DNA from: Rhyacophila brunnea
Lineage: Eukaryota; Arthropoda; Insecta; Trichoptera; Rhyacophilidae
Length of the DNA stretch: 64,000 nt
Reading direction: 5' to 3'
Assembly (NCBI GenBank): GCA_022495005.1
Contig: JAGYXB010001996.1
Span: 1,426,001 to 1,490,000, forward strand
Below the pieces are notes generated by a model. The model did not search any database. It was not told where the DNA came from and worked only from the letters and a program-made list of their open reading frames with translations. Every line of letters begins with the position of its first letter. Within the stretch, counting starts at the first letter, position 1. The translations under genes were made by a program, and so were the position numbers. Of this stretch, positions 55,973-64,000 are shown piece by piece.

Positions 55973-58716
55973 TCGACGGTGTTTTGGCCAATTGATGTAA
56001 CCCTCAAATTATACGAAAATGAGTTAATGATTGGATCTCATTTTAAAGACGACAGAGCAGGTCCCGGCCAAATGTTGTAAATTAAAAAAAATTATTTATC
56101 ACTTTTTGGAAGGGAAACATCATTTTACATTGGTTTTAGGTATAAAAAATATGACCCGGCCACTTGATGTAACTGAATAGTGTAACCCACTGCAAAGACT
56201 TTTTCTCATAAGACAATTGATGTAACCCACTATTCTATGTTGGTTACACCATTTGCCCTGTTCGCTCATTCAGAAAGTTTGTTCGCCACGTGCGGTTTGT
56301 CAAGTGATCGGAGGTGTATTAAACGTATAAGGTGTATAAAAAGAGAATATTTTGTTCCTGTTAATAACGCTACCCGAAAAGTTTGCCAGGATTTTTTTAT
56401 TAAATACTCTTAAGAGCATACTTCAGTGAAAAGGAAAGTAATTTTGAACTTATAGGTGTGACGAAATTTTGGACTCGCTGCCAATCAGAGAGCGATAGTC
56501 GAGCTGTGAACATGTCAATGTGATGGCGTCGGGGGAATTAATTTTTAAATCGTGTAAAGATGACTAAAAATCGTTACCCATTTACTTGAAAAAGAAAACA
56601 TGTCAATGAATATATTATTATTATTACTAATAGAACAATACACATAACATTAAATGGACGCATGTTGAATTTTTATGACAAATTATATTTTGAACTGCAC
56701 GCGTCGTTTGCACAATCGTCGCGTCTTCACAATCGTTTTAGAAAGTGCCCCAGCTGAATATAGCCTTAATATATCCCAAAATAAGGTTTTCTACACAATT
56801 CAAAACAAAACAGAACTTCATACAGCCAAACGATATAGTCGTGAAAATCACACTCCAAAAAACAAAACATCTTTAGAGGTTTTGCACGACATTGAAATGT
56901 TTATACAAAAATTGCCAGCAGTTCCTTCGCACTACTGTAGAGCAAGCATAACACGAAAATATTTAAATGCAGAATTGAAGAATACATCATTTGTTTACAG
57001 GTTATCCAAAGACGAATGTAAGATACGCAATTTTATAACATGTTCTGAGAAAGTGTTCAAAGATGTATTTCGTACAAAGTACAATTTAGATACCCACCAT
57101 CCAAAGACAAATGTAATTACATGTGAAAACTAAATAATATTGCTGAAGAGAATATGACAAATGTAGAAAATGATTTCTACAAAAGGCACAAATCTGAAGC
57201 CGAGTTTTCCAAATCTATACACTGAAAGGAACAAGATTTAGCCAAGGAAAATCCATTTTTTATGTGTTTTGATCTCCAAAAAGTCTTAAACATACTACTT
57301 TATTATTTACGAAAATACACAGTCTTTAAAGAAACTTTCTATGAAAGTGTGGCCAGAAATGGTTATTGTTTTTTTTTATGGGGAGAACAGGATGGGCATA
57401 GGGGAACCAATGAAATTTGTATAATTTTAAATAACTACCTATTTGAATATAGTGGATGAAAGGGGTTCAGTGGGCACGGTGTCGCTTTACTGTGATTCAT
57501 GCCCCGGGCAGACTAAAAATCACCAAATTTTGGCCTGTATCATTCGGTTTTTAAGAACAGCAAAAAATATTGTAAATATCAGCATAACATACCTTGAACC
57601 TGGACAGACTTATATGCCTGTTGACTCCATTCATGCAACAATTGAAAATAATTTAAAGAATAAAGTTATTTGGGCCTCATCTGAATGGCCAACACTAATA
57701 AGTAATTCTATAATCAACCCCAAACTATACAACGTAATTACAATGGACCATGGAGACTTTAAAGACTATAAAAGCCTCCAGAATGCAATTCTCCCCAAAT
57801 TAAATAAAGCAGATCAAAAAATAATGTTTAAAAAATATTAAAAAGGCCTGGTTCTCCAAAGACTCTGACCACATGCTTTTTTCTTATTCATTGAACCCTA
57901 ATGCGGAGAAAAGTACCTTTACATTTGCTAGAGGAAGGTCTTCCCGACGAATATCTGAGCCAACCGTATTGTGATGCCTATACGAAACACCAATTTCTAT
58001 TTCAACCGCCAAATTTAAAGATCTGTCTAAACTTGTACAAAAAAAAATAATTCCATCCAGATACCATGAAGAATATTTGACAATGGGGCATCACAGTGCA
58101 GTTGGTGATACACTGAATGAAACATACGAAGAAGATGAGCCACCTAATAATTTATAATGTTATATTCTATGGATTCTTAACTATAATACATTATTTTTTA
58201 TAACATAATTCTTGTTTAAGACTTTTAGTAAAACACAGCATTAGTTTTTAATTATAAGGTACCTACCTACCTATATGACTTATTGTTTTATTAAGATATC
58301 ATAATTATATTTCTTTTGAATTTGTCTTCCTTTTTAACAATTAAAAAAATATGTTAATAATTATAAATTTGTTTTATTTGTAATTTAAAAATATATTTAA
58401 CAAAATGTTATGTTTATGATAAATAAAGTCAAATGATGTAACCCATAAGATATCTCCTATCAAAATGAGATATTGACAATAACTGAACCATCCAATTGAT
58501 GTAACCCTCATTTTCTAATTTGAAACATTTTTTATGTAAAACTGGTTTAAAATACATATGTTTTAGTAAATAATAAATACTTCAATAATTAAAATCGTAT
58601 TAATTATATTTTTTTTATATACCTCATAATAGAATATTTCCGATAAAAACAGTTTTTACTCTCTCCTGAACAATTTCAATTTTGAGGGTTACATCAATTG
58701 GCCAAAACACAGTCGA
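55973..58716 (+). mobile_element. TIR transposon, 2.7 kb, inserted in the Y arm
   Basis: The TIRs start TCGACGGTGTTTTGGCC and continue ATTGATGTAACCCTCAAA at the left, inverted with one mismatch at the right. The flanks are TAAT and TATA, where the empty Y arm has TATA, so a 4-bp target duplication with later change is likely. The word TTGATGTAACCC or close forms recurs below both ends (near 56163, 56217, 58433 and 58495), as expected of subterminal transposase-binding sites. One broken transposase gene is on the plus strand. The 4-bp duplication would suit the Sola superfamily, but I could not confirm that. Confidence 0.85.
56675..58158 (+). pseudogene. DDE-type transposase-like gene, broken
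   Basis: Four pieces in different frames read as one protein in order. Piece 1 (56675-57133) has LEVLHDIEMFIQKLPAV, PSHYCRASITRKYL and YNLDTHHPKTNVITC. Piece 2 (57262-57459) has FFLWGEQDGHRGTNEIC. Piece 3 (57443-57841) has VSLYCDSCPGQTKNHQI, LEPGQTYMPVDSIHATIE and VITMDHGDFKDYKSL. Piece 4 (about 58005-58158) has KDLSKLVQKKIIPSRYHEEY and ends PPNNL. These motifs (SHYCR; FN..FH.P..D.C; a D..GQN-like block; GH..M..D..H..IE; a C-terminal IP..YH..Y) are those of a large insect family of uncharacterised transposon proteins I have seen, with acidic residues placed as in a DDE/D nuclease. The superfamily is uncertain. Stops and frameshifts at 57134, 57225 and 57842 show it is dead. Confidence 0.7.
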
Positions 58717-59119
58717 TATAAACTTGACTTGACTAGCGACTAGCTTAAACGATCAAAAAAAATTGTACTTGATAGAAATAATACTGAAATGTCATTTTGA
58801 CATTCATATTGATTTCCATAGTAACGCACGTATATGTTAATATTTTAGTTGCTAGGCCCCAGACCTAGCAACCAATAATAGTGGATAGGATTACGGATTT
58901 CTTCCGAAATAACTTTTCATACAAAACAGAATTAACTAAAAATGAATTCGATTCTACTTAAAGATGGCATTAAAAAAATACATTGGCATCGTGTCTGATA
59001 TATTCTAAAAGTTTCAAATGTCTAGCTAGTCGGAAAGTTAATTAAAAATCGATTGCAAGATTTGTACCGGATAAACAACCACTGGACAAATAAGAATACG
59101 ACCTAATAAAAACGTTGTA

Positions 59120-59366
59120 ATAATTTGGTACATCTTATCATTTTCAGCACAAAAAACTGTTTGTAAAATTATAGTTGTGCATGACCTCTAGTTCGCCCAT
59201 CTATGCCATCTCTATTTTATTTTTTATTTTACTCAATCACCTCATAAGAACTTCATACCTACAGTGTGCACTACTGATTTTTTTGTGAATTGTGGTTAAT
59301 AAATGGGGATAATATTATGGCAACTCAATATTAAAACTGAAACAAAAGTTATTCAATAAGTATTAT
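59120..59366. other. Gap between the transposon region and SRP68
   Basis: AT-rich and free of genes. It marks the boundary between repeat-dense DNA and the host gene's 3' end. Confidence 0.4.
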
Positions 59367-59372
59367 TTTATT
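59367..59372 (-). terminator. Likely poly(A) signal of SRP68
   Basis: AATAAA on the minus strand, 120 bp after the SRP68 stop codon. No other AATAAA lies between them. Confidence 0.6.
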
Positions 59373-59491
59373 TCTTCTAAACATTTGAAAAAGTTTACAA
59401 AAATCATACCGCAACCGTTGTATCATGTCATACACACTTCACTTATAAAGAATTGGTATTTGAGCCATTGCGGGAAACGTGCACGCGCAGC

Positions 59492-60500
59492 TTACTTCCC
59501 TCCCCAGCCCAGGAAACTCTTAACGAATCCGGTAACTCCAGCTGCCTGTTTCTTGTCGGAACCTATCTTGTCATCCAAAGATGGAAACTCAACAAAGTTG
59601 CATGCCAGATCGAAGAACAGAGGTTTGCAGGGAATGGGTTCCATATCGGGTGGCAATTTGAACACATTGGGACTCTTGGTTAGCAACTGCGGGTCTTCTG
59701 AGTATTCAGTCAGCCGATCCGTCAGCGGTTTCTTATTCTTATAACGTTTGCTGACTGTTGTCACCGCGTCGTCTTCCTCCTCGGCCAAGATAGACTGTGC
59801 GTGCGCTGAACACTGGCAGCCTTTAACACTCTTTTGCAAAGCAATCAAATTATCTTTCAATTTCTCATCTTGCACTTTCTGGGAGAGGGCTTCACCTGCG
59901 TACGTGTTCGCTTTTTCGTATAGTGCTATGGCTTCACTCCATCTTTTGAGAGTGACCAAAACCTCGGCAATGTAGAAACATCTAAATGCCTTATACGTTT
60001 TGGCGAATGTTTCGATTTCCGTTTGATAGGCAGTGTCTTCTTCGAAGCCTGGAAGAACCTGCATCTCGATCACATTTTGAAGAATGATCTCATAGTGACG
60101 TGTCAGGTCATGAGGTCGTACCCTTTTCCCATCGATCGACGTCTTATTTGCTATGGCTTCCTTGGCTTGGTCTACGAGATATTGATTACGTTCAATAGTT
60201 CTGCTGAGACGAATGTACGTCATGTAAGCCAGTAAATTTTGTACACCGGGCAGAGGGGCTCCGGTCGCAGATCTGAGCTTTGGATCGGCTTTGATCTCGT
60301 CTTTGAGCGCGGATATGGCATCTTTACAATCCATGAGAGCGTTCTCAATGAGTTGAATCTTGGCTTGGTGGTTGGGAGCTCTGAGCACAGTCTTGTCGAG
60401 GTCCTGCAAAGACAGAAGAAAGAGTCTTGTTCTCTCTGGGCGAACTGCAATACGACGTCCCCGCCATTCCACTTCTTGCAAAGAGCCAGCGCGGCTTTCT
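59492..60500 (-). CDS. SRP68: SRP68 last exon (C-terminal half)
   Basis: The acceptor is TTTTCTCAG, with the exon starting at 60500 with the last base of an Arg codon split after AG. It codes about 335 residues, from ESRAGSLQEVEWRGRR to FLGWGGK, and the stop TAA is at 59494-59492. It holds the helical-repeat part (ILQNVIEMQVLPGFEEDTAY, KTYKAFRCFYIAEVLVTLKR) and the SRP72-contact tail (FKLPPDMEPIPCKPLFFDL). Open frames on the plus strand over this exon are shadows. Confidence 0.96.
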
Positions 60501-63500
60501 CTGAGAAAACAGAACAAAACATACTAAGTTAATTATTACATGGTTTCAAAATTTATACTATCAACTTAAATGTACTTGATGGAAATTGAAAAAAGTTATT
60601 CAGTTATGATCTGTTTTACCGTTTATGTCAAGTATACAACTGATGGAAGTTTATATGCCCACATATTTCATTTTTAATTATCAACTATCCTTGTAAATCA
60701 GTAGAGTGATGCCACAGTGGGTGCCTCTAAAGCCGTGGGTGAGGGCTCAAGTCCCGTTTGTGGACATCTGGTTTTTTGCCAATTGTGTGTTTGATAGGGC
60801 CCAATGGGTAGTGGAAATTGCCAACAACTAGCAAAATATAGCAAGTGTACCTTCTTTACAATACAACCTCAATGGATGCACATGCTGCCAACTTAAATAC
60901 ATTATAATTACCTAGCTTGTGCCATGAGCATGTCTAAACTGTCATCCATCCCTTGTCCTCGCATTTGCAATAGATCATCAATGGCCGTCTCGTCGCCAAT
61001 GTTGTACGCACAGTAACGTAAACTAGGAGCCAACTCAGCAATCTGTCATTAAATAATAAAAACATGTTATTGTTTGGTGGTAGGGACTCAAAAATTTTGC
61101 GATCATATGATATAATACATTATTATTACGTTATGTGCTGTCACTGTAAGCTGCCGCTACGGGAAAAAGGTGTGTACTGTCATTTTTCTTGGTATTTAAA
61201 GACTGATGCTCCCATCCCATAGCATATTATTTTGAACCTTTAAACGAACATTGCCAGTTAGCAAAATCGCCAGAACAACAATCGAGTACCACGCTACGTC
61301 AACAACCTCATGACTCAATGAACGTTTTTTATTCTGTTCTGCATGCCTACACAATTTCGACTCACACAAAACGCGCACTCTATATCTCTCTAATATGATC
61401 ATATGGGCCTCCACAAAGTAAAAGTTTGTATTAACAGATTTTCGTTTTTTTTACGAGTAATGGATGTCAGCCACTTGCTCAACCTATTAGGTCCATACCC
61501 TGACTCACACACAAATTGAAAAACAATATGTGTACTTGCCAGACCCAGGATTCGAACCTAGGACCCACGGCATTATAGTCCAACGCTATAATATACTAAT
61601 AAATTAGAGTTGGCACTTTCCATAATTATATTTATGGAGATAGTGATCAGTTAAAATATTCTGTGGAATGACGAAACCATAGACTTAATTTGTCGCTGTA
61701 CCAGCATGTGACAGCACGTAACGTTATCATAATGTAATCACAGCATTAGAGTACAAACACATATGAGCATTTCTTTTTATAGACACGTCTGCTGTGTCCA
61801 TGACCAAATTTATACAACATGATTGATTACTTGAGCCAAGGTGGTCACACCCCACTGTATTGTGTCATTTCCCGTTTTGGCTCAAATGTTACTGTCACTT
61901 GTTGTCAACATTTTTTATTCTAATTGTTTTGTCATGTTCTGTTTTGTCACTGTTCTGTTTTATCATGGAACCAGCATTTATGAGATACAAGAGGACACCT
62001 TCAAATCAATTAGCACATTTTTTTTAATAAAAAGTTAATTAAACCTTTTTAATTTTTATATTGTCCCTCTAATTACGTTGTCAGTTTTTGTAAAAATGTA
62101 AAATTGGGGTTTTACTGTAATATAACCTTGAAAACAAACAAGAGTAAGAGATTCACAATGAAATAGTAAAGTCCCCCCATTACCTTTTGTTTGTAAATAA
62201 GCTGTTCATCTTCCGATAGAGTAGCGAGTAATTTTTCATAGACGACTTGAGCTAGCTTGAGATTTTCAGCGGCCCTCTTCCACAGCTGCAGTTCGAAGTG
62301 AAGTGAGCCGTGCATCCACGCTACGTAAGCCTGCGCTTCCAGTTTAGTACGGGCATCGCAATTAGGACTCTGCCGATAAATATTCATATTACAATTTTTA
62401 CAATTGATTTACAACATACTAAAGTAAAGAACGATCATGTTTAAAATATATGTTTGAAGATAAAATTAAGAACAGGAAAACGGCATTCGTTCCCTTGTAT
62501 TAAGGTAAATGGTCCACCCGCCAATGTCACCTAGCAGAAAAATATAATGCTTGCAATTTACAATTTAAATATAAAACGTTATAAGATGTGAATTCATTAA
62601 CCGGTTCTATGCCTTCAGCGAGTTTTCTCGCTCTATGAGGCTGTGATCGACAGGTTACACATACAAGATTCGTGAGTTATCTTGTCCGACATTAAACTCA
62701 AATTGCTATCAATCGCTATCGAGAAGGAGATTTGATAGGAGAATGAGAATATTACTAAAATGAATGATTAAATTAGCTGCTAGTTATTTTGCATTGCAGG
62801 TAAATTATTGTAAAAATTTCACACTTAGGCTCTGAGATTAAAACAACATGCAGTAGTGTAACAATATGGGAGAATTCTTGTTTATTCTCCCAAGGAACAG
62901 AACTATCCGTCATTAGTAACGCCAATCGGGAGGGCAATAACTGTGTTCAATTAAATTGCTTCGGATATTGATATATTCCACTTACGAGACAGTAAGTTTA
63001 GGTGTGTTGTTTTATAAGATTTAAAAATCCAGTCTAAGTTCACTCAGGGTGGCTCGATGTACTTTTTTTCCTAATATTTTTCACTTCTTTTTTCTTTTTT
63101 TTTATGTCATGTTGTGAACGCCTTGAATTTGTAATCCGTCATGTTCATTATATGAAAAATAAATTTGAATTGGAGTAGATATTATTTAAAATTCCATTAA
63201 TATTCTCAATCATCTTTGCAATATATTAGACACTTTAGATACTAAAAACATTTTCGAATCGTTAACAAACGTTTATAATACAAAGATTTCGATAGGTTAT
63301 TCCCTTATATTAATCTTAATTCTTTGATAGCATTGCTTGGTTCGTAAAGAGACATACATCACACAACTGCTGGAGCTGGAGAGCATAGCCGCAGGCCTTG
63401 CGCATCCTGGCGACGAGTCGGTATTTCTTGCGGGGCTCGGTGTTGGCCTCCTGGCGTAGCTGCATGGCATATGCCCAGCAGCGTTCTGCCTGCGCCAGTG

Positions 63501-63585
63501 GGGTGTGCAACAGACGTTCGTCCGCCTTCGACCCGGCCAACAACGCACAGGTCACATCCTTGCGCTTGTAATGCCGGCGATCGCC
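59492..63585 (-). CDS. SRP68: Signal recognition particle subunit SRP68 (5' end beyond window)
   Basis: SRP68 binds SRP RNA and pairs with SRP72 in the cytosolic particle that pauses translation of secretory proteins and brings ribosomes to the ER. Four exons are readable in one consistent phase: 63585-63358, 62369-62184, 61042-60912 and 60500-59492. All introns start GT and end AG. Together they give about 517 residues, against a little over 600 for animal SRP68, so roughly the first 100 residues, with the initiator ATG and promoter, lie to the right. Conserved marks are AERCWAYAMQLRQEANTEPR in the N-terminal RNA-binding domain, DARTKLEAQAYVAW, LRYCAYNIGD, EVEWRGR and, near the C-terminus, the SRP72-binding part with IPCKPLFFDLACN. 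No frameshift or stop is present, so the gene looks functional. It is the only convincing host gene here. Confidence 0.96.
60501..60911 (-). other. SRP68 intron with a SINE-like insertion
   Basis: A 411-bp intron with donor GTAATT at 60911 and acceptor TCTCAG at 60501. About 190 bp of it is the SINE-like repeat at 60707-60895, in the opposite orientation to the gene. Confidence 0.85.
60707..60895 (+). mobile_element. tRNA-derived SINE-like repeat
   Basis: The start resembles a decayed tRNA: a CAGTGGGTGCCTCTAAAGCC stretch, then GTGGGTGAGGGCTCAAGTCC, a weak B box. The body (GGGCCCAATGGGTAGTGG, CCAACAACTAGC, ACAACCTCAATGGATGCAC) resembles 61405-61500 in reverse and a segment of X (near 7465-7560), so three places in the window share the same SINE-type body. 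Transcription by RNA polymerase III is inferred only from family likeness. Confidence 0.55.
60912..61042 (-). CDS. SRP68: SRP68 internal exon
   Basis: 131 bp between acceptor TAATGACAG and donor GCTAG|GTAATT. It codes IAELAPSLRYCAYNIGDETA and onward to DSLDMLMAQA, matching the LRYCAYNIG segment of animal SRP68. It ends in phase 2 (AG of an Arg codon). Confidence 0.93.
61043..62183 (-). other. SRP68 intron of 1.1 kb with a SINE-like insertion
   Basis: The donor is AAG|GTAATG at 62183 and the acceptor ATGACAG at 61043. A tRNA-derived SINE-like repeat lies at 61405-61612. The rest is AT-rich with no coding signal. Confidence 0.85.
61405..61612 (-). mobile_element. tRNA-derived SINE-like repeat
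   Basis: The minus strand reads GCGTTGGACTATAATGCC, GTGGGTCCTA, then GGTTCGAATCCTGGG, a good RNA polymerase III B box with the tRNA anticodon-arm-like part before it. The body is AGTCAGGGTATGGACC, GGTTGAGCAAGTGGCTGACA and TTTGTGGAGGCCCAT. The body order matches the SINE-like repeat at 60707-60895 and the segment in X. It is not a tRNA gene, because no complete acceptor stem can be formed. Confidence 0.65.
62184..62369 (-). CDS. SRP68: SRP68 internal exon
   Basis: 186 bp, phase 0 at both ends. The acceptor is TTATCGGCAG and the donor AAG|GTAATG. It codes 62 residues from SPNCDARTKLEAQAYVAWMH to LSEDEQLIYKQK. This segment lies within the N-terminal helical RNA-binding domain of SRP68. Confidence 0.95.
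62370..63357 (-). other. SRP68 intron of 988 bp
   Basis: The donor is GAT|GTATGT at 63357 and the acceptor CGGCAG at 62370. AT-rich, with no repeat or RNA gene that I recognise. Confidence 0.8.
63358..63585 (-). CDS. SRP68: SRP68 most upstream exon in window
   Basis: 228 bp in phase 0. The acceptor is TTAATTTGCAG just right of 63585. It codes GDRRHYKRKDVTCALLAG, then AERCWAYAMQLRQEANTEPR and KKYRLVARMRKACGYA, and ends QQLCD. This is the most conserved part of the SRP68 RNA-binding domain. About 100 residues must lie in exon(s) further right. Confidence 0.95.
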
Positions 63586-64000
63586 CTGCAAATTAAGATA
63601 TGGGCAACAGGGATTGAAATATCAGACAGAATTTAAAAGTTGGGGATTTTACGGTTCTTGATTCCTCAGAAACAAGAAATTTATTTTATTTTAAAATATT
63701 TTATACAATATTTTTACCAAAGTAGGAAACTATATAATTTACTATTCTTGCTTACAAAACGTAGTTATTTGATAGCTGTCAGTTGTGTTGCAATGTTTTG
63801 CCACTAAAAGTAAGTAACAAGTAAGCAATAAGGTAACAAGTTGATTCATTACTTACTAGGTATTCAAATATTGCCCCACAAGTGACTAAACCAACTTATT
63901 GAAATATGACAAATTAGGCGTAATTTTGCCATACATATTAGATTATTAGAAATTAAATTGGAATTTCCATAGATTGTAGCATATTTTAAATTTAGAAACT
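63586..64000 (-). other. SRP68 intron, continuing past the window
   Basis: AT-rich, with no exon resembling the N-terminus of SRP68 on the minus strand. No promoter is expected here. Confidence 0.6.

Larger units (their letters stand above)
55915..59119 (-). repeat. Right inverted arm of a separate Y copy, split by a transposon
   Basis: 55915-55972 (ATTACAAGATAAAA ... TTTTTAAATTTTCTGTT) and 58717-59119 (ATAAACTTGACTTGACTAGC ... AAAAACGTTGTAA) together make one right arm of Y. It lacks X and keeps the full GATTTCCATAGTAAC and CTAGCAACCAATAATA part. It lies on the same strand as the right arms in the satellite locus. The left arm and interior of this copy are not in the window. Confidence 0.8.

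Noticed and set aside
59385..59744. Several plus-strand frames over 59385-60532
   Set aside because: Shadows of the conserved SRP68 last exon on the other strand.
61535..61600. tRNA gene on the minus strand
   Set aside because: A B box and part of the anticodon arm are present, but no acceptor stem pairs and the sequence continues into a SINE body.
62112..62387. 91-residue protein starting MNIYRQ
   Set aside because: The apparent start and end are intronic; the real content is the 62184-62369 exon of SRP68, bounded by splice sites.

Overview
The window is insect nuclear DNA. The evidence is a spliced, host-type gene for signal recognition particle subunit SRP68, AT-rich sequence with the 'TAGGTACCTA' runs common in lepidopteran and hemipteran genomes, mariner, hAT and non-LTR elements, and tRNA-derived SINE-like repeats. 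The order cannot be fixed from the sequence. Nothing looks bacterial, organellar or viral.

Layout. (1) 1-1600 is AT-rich DNA carrying one non-autonomous terminal-inverted-repeat (TIR) element (246-1081). (2) 1600-40710 is a composite satellite locus. A 103-bp monomer forms three arrays: A1 (about 5 copies), A2 (about 150) and A3 (about 63). They alternate with three near-identical ~5-kb inter-array units at 2166-8026, 23633-28554 and 35091-40709. Each unit has three parts: a left block 'L' holding one diverged satellite-like hairpin unit; an element 'Y' with inverted arms of about 440 bp; and an insertion 'X' (37-bp TIRs) in the right arm of Y. Only the third unit has a complete X and the outer end of Y. 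In the first two, X breaks off directly into satellite. (3) 40710-59120 is dense with decayed transposons: a dimeric 120-bp tandem repeat, hAT MITEs, a broken non-LTR retrotransposon, two mariners in inverted tail-to-tail orientation, hAT transposase remnants, a 1.8-kb TIR element with TATT target-site duplications, and a 2.7-kb TIR transposon inserted in another right arm of Y. (4) 59360-63585 (minus strand) is SRP68, with four exons visible and the 5' exon(s) beyond the right edge.

The only feature that looks like a working host protein gene is SRP68. The most interesting signals are in the satellite. Every monomer has a 10-bp stem closing a 29-nt loop, and the diverged unit in L keeps the stem with two compensatory changes. 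The duplication junctions show how the array-plus-spacer structure probably arose, by exchange at a short ATGAAA match between X and a monomer.
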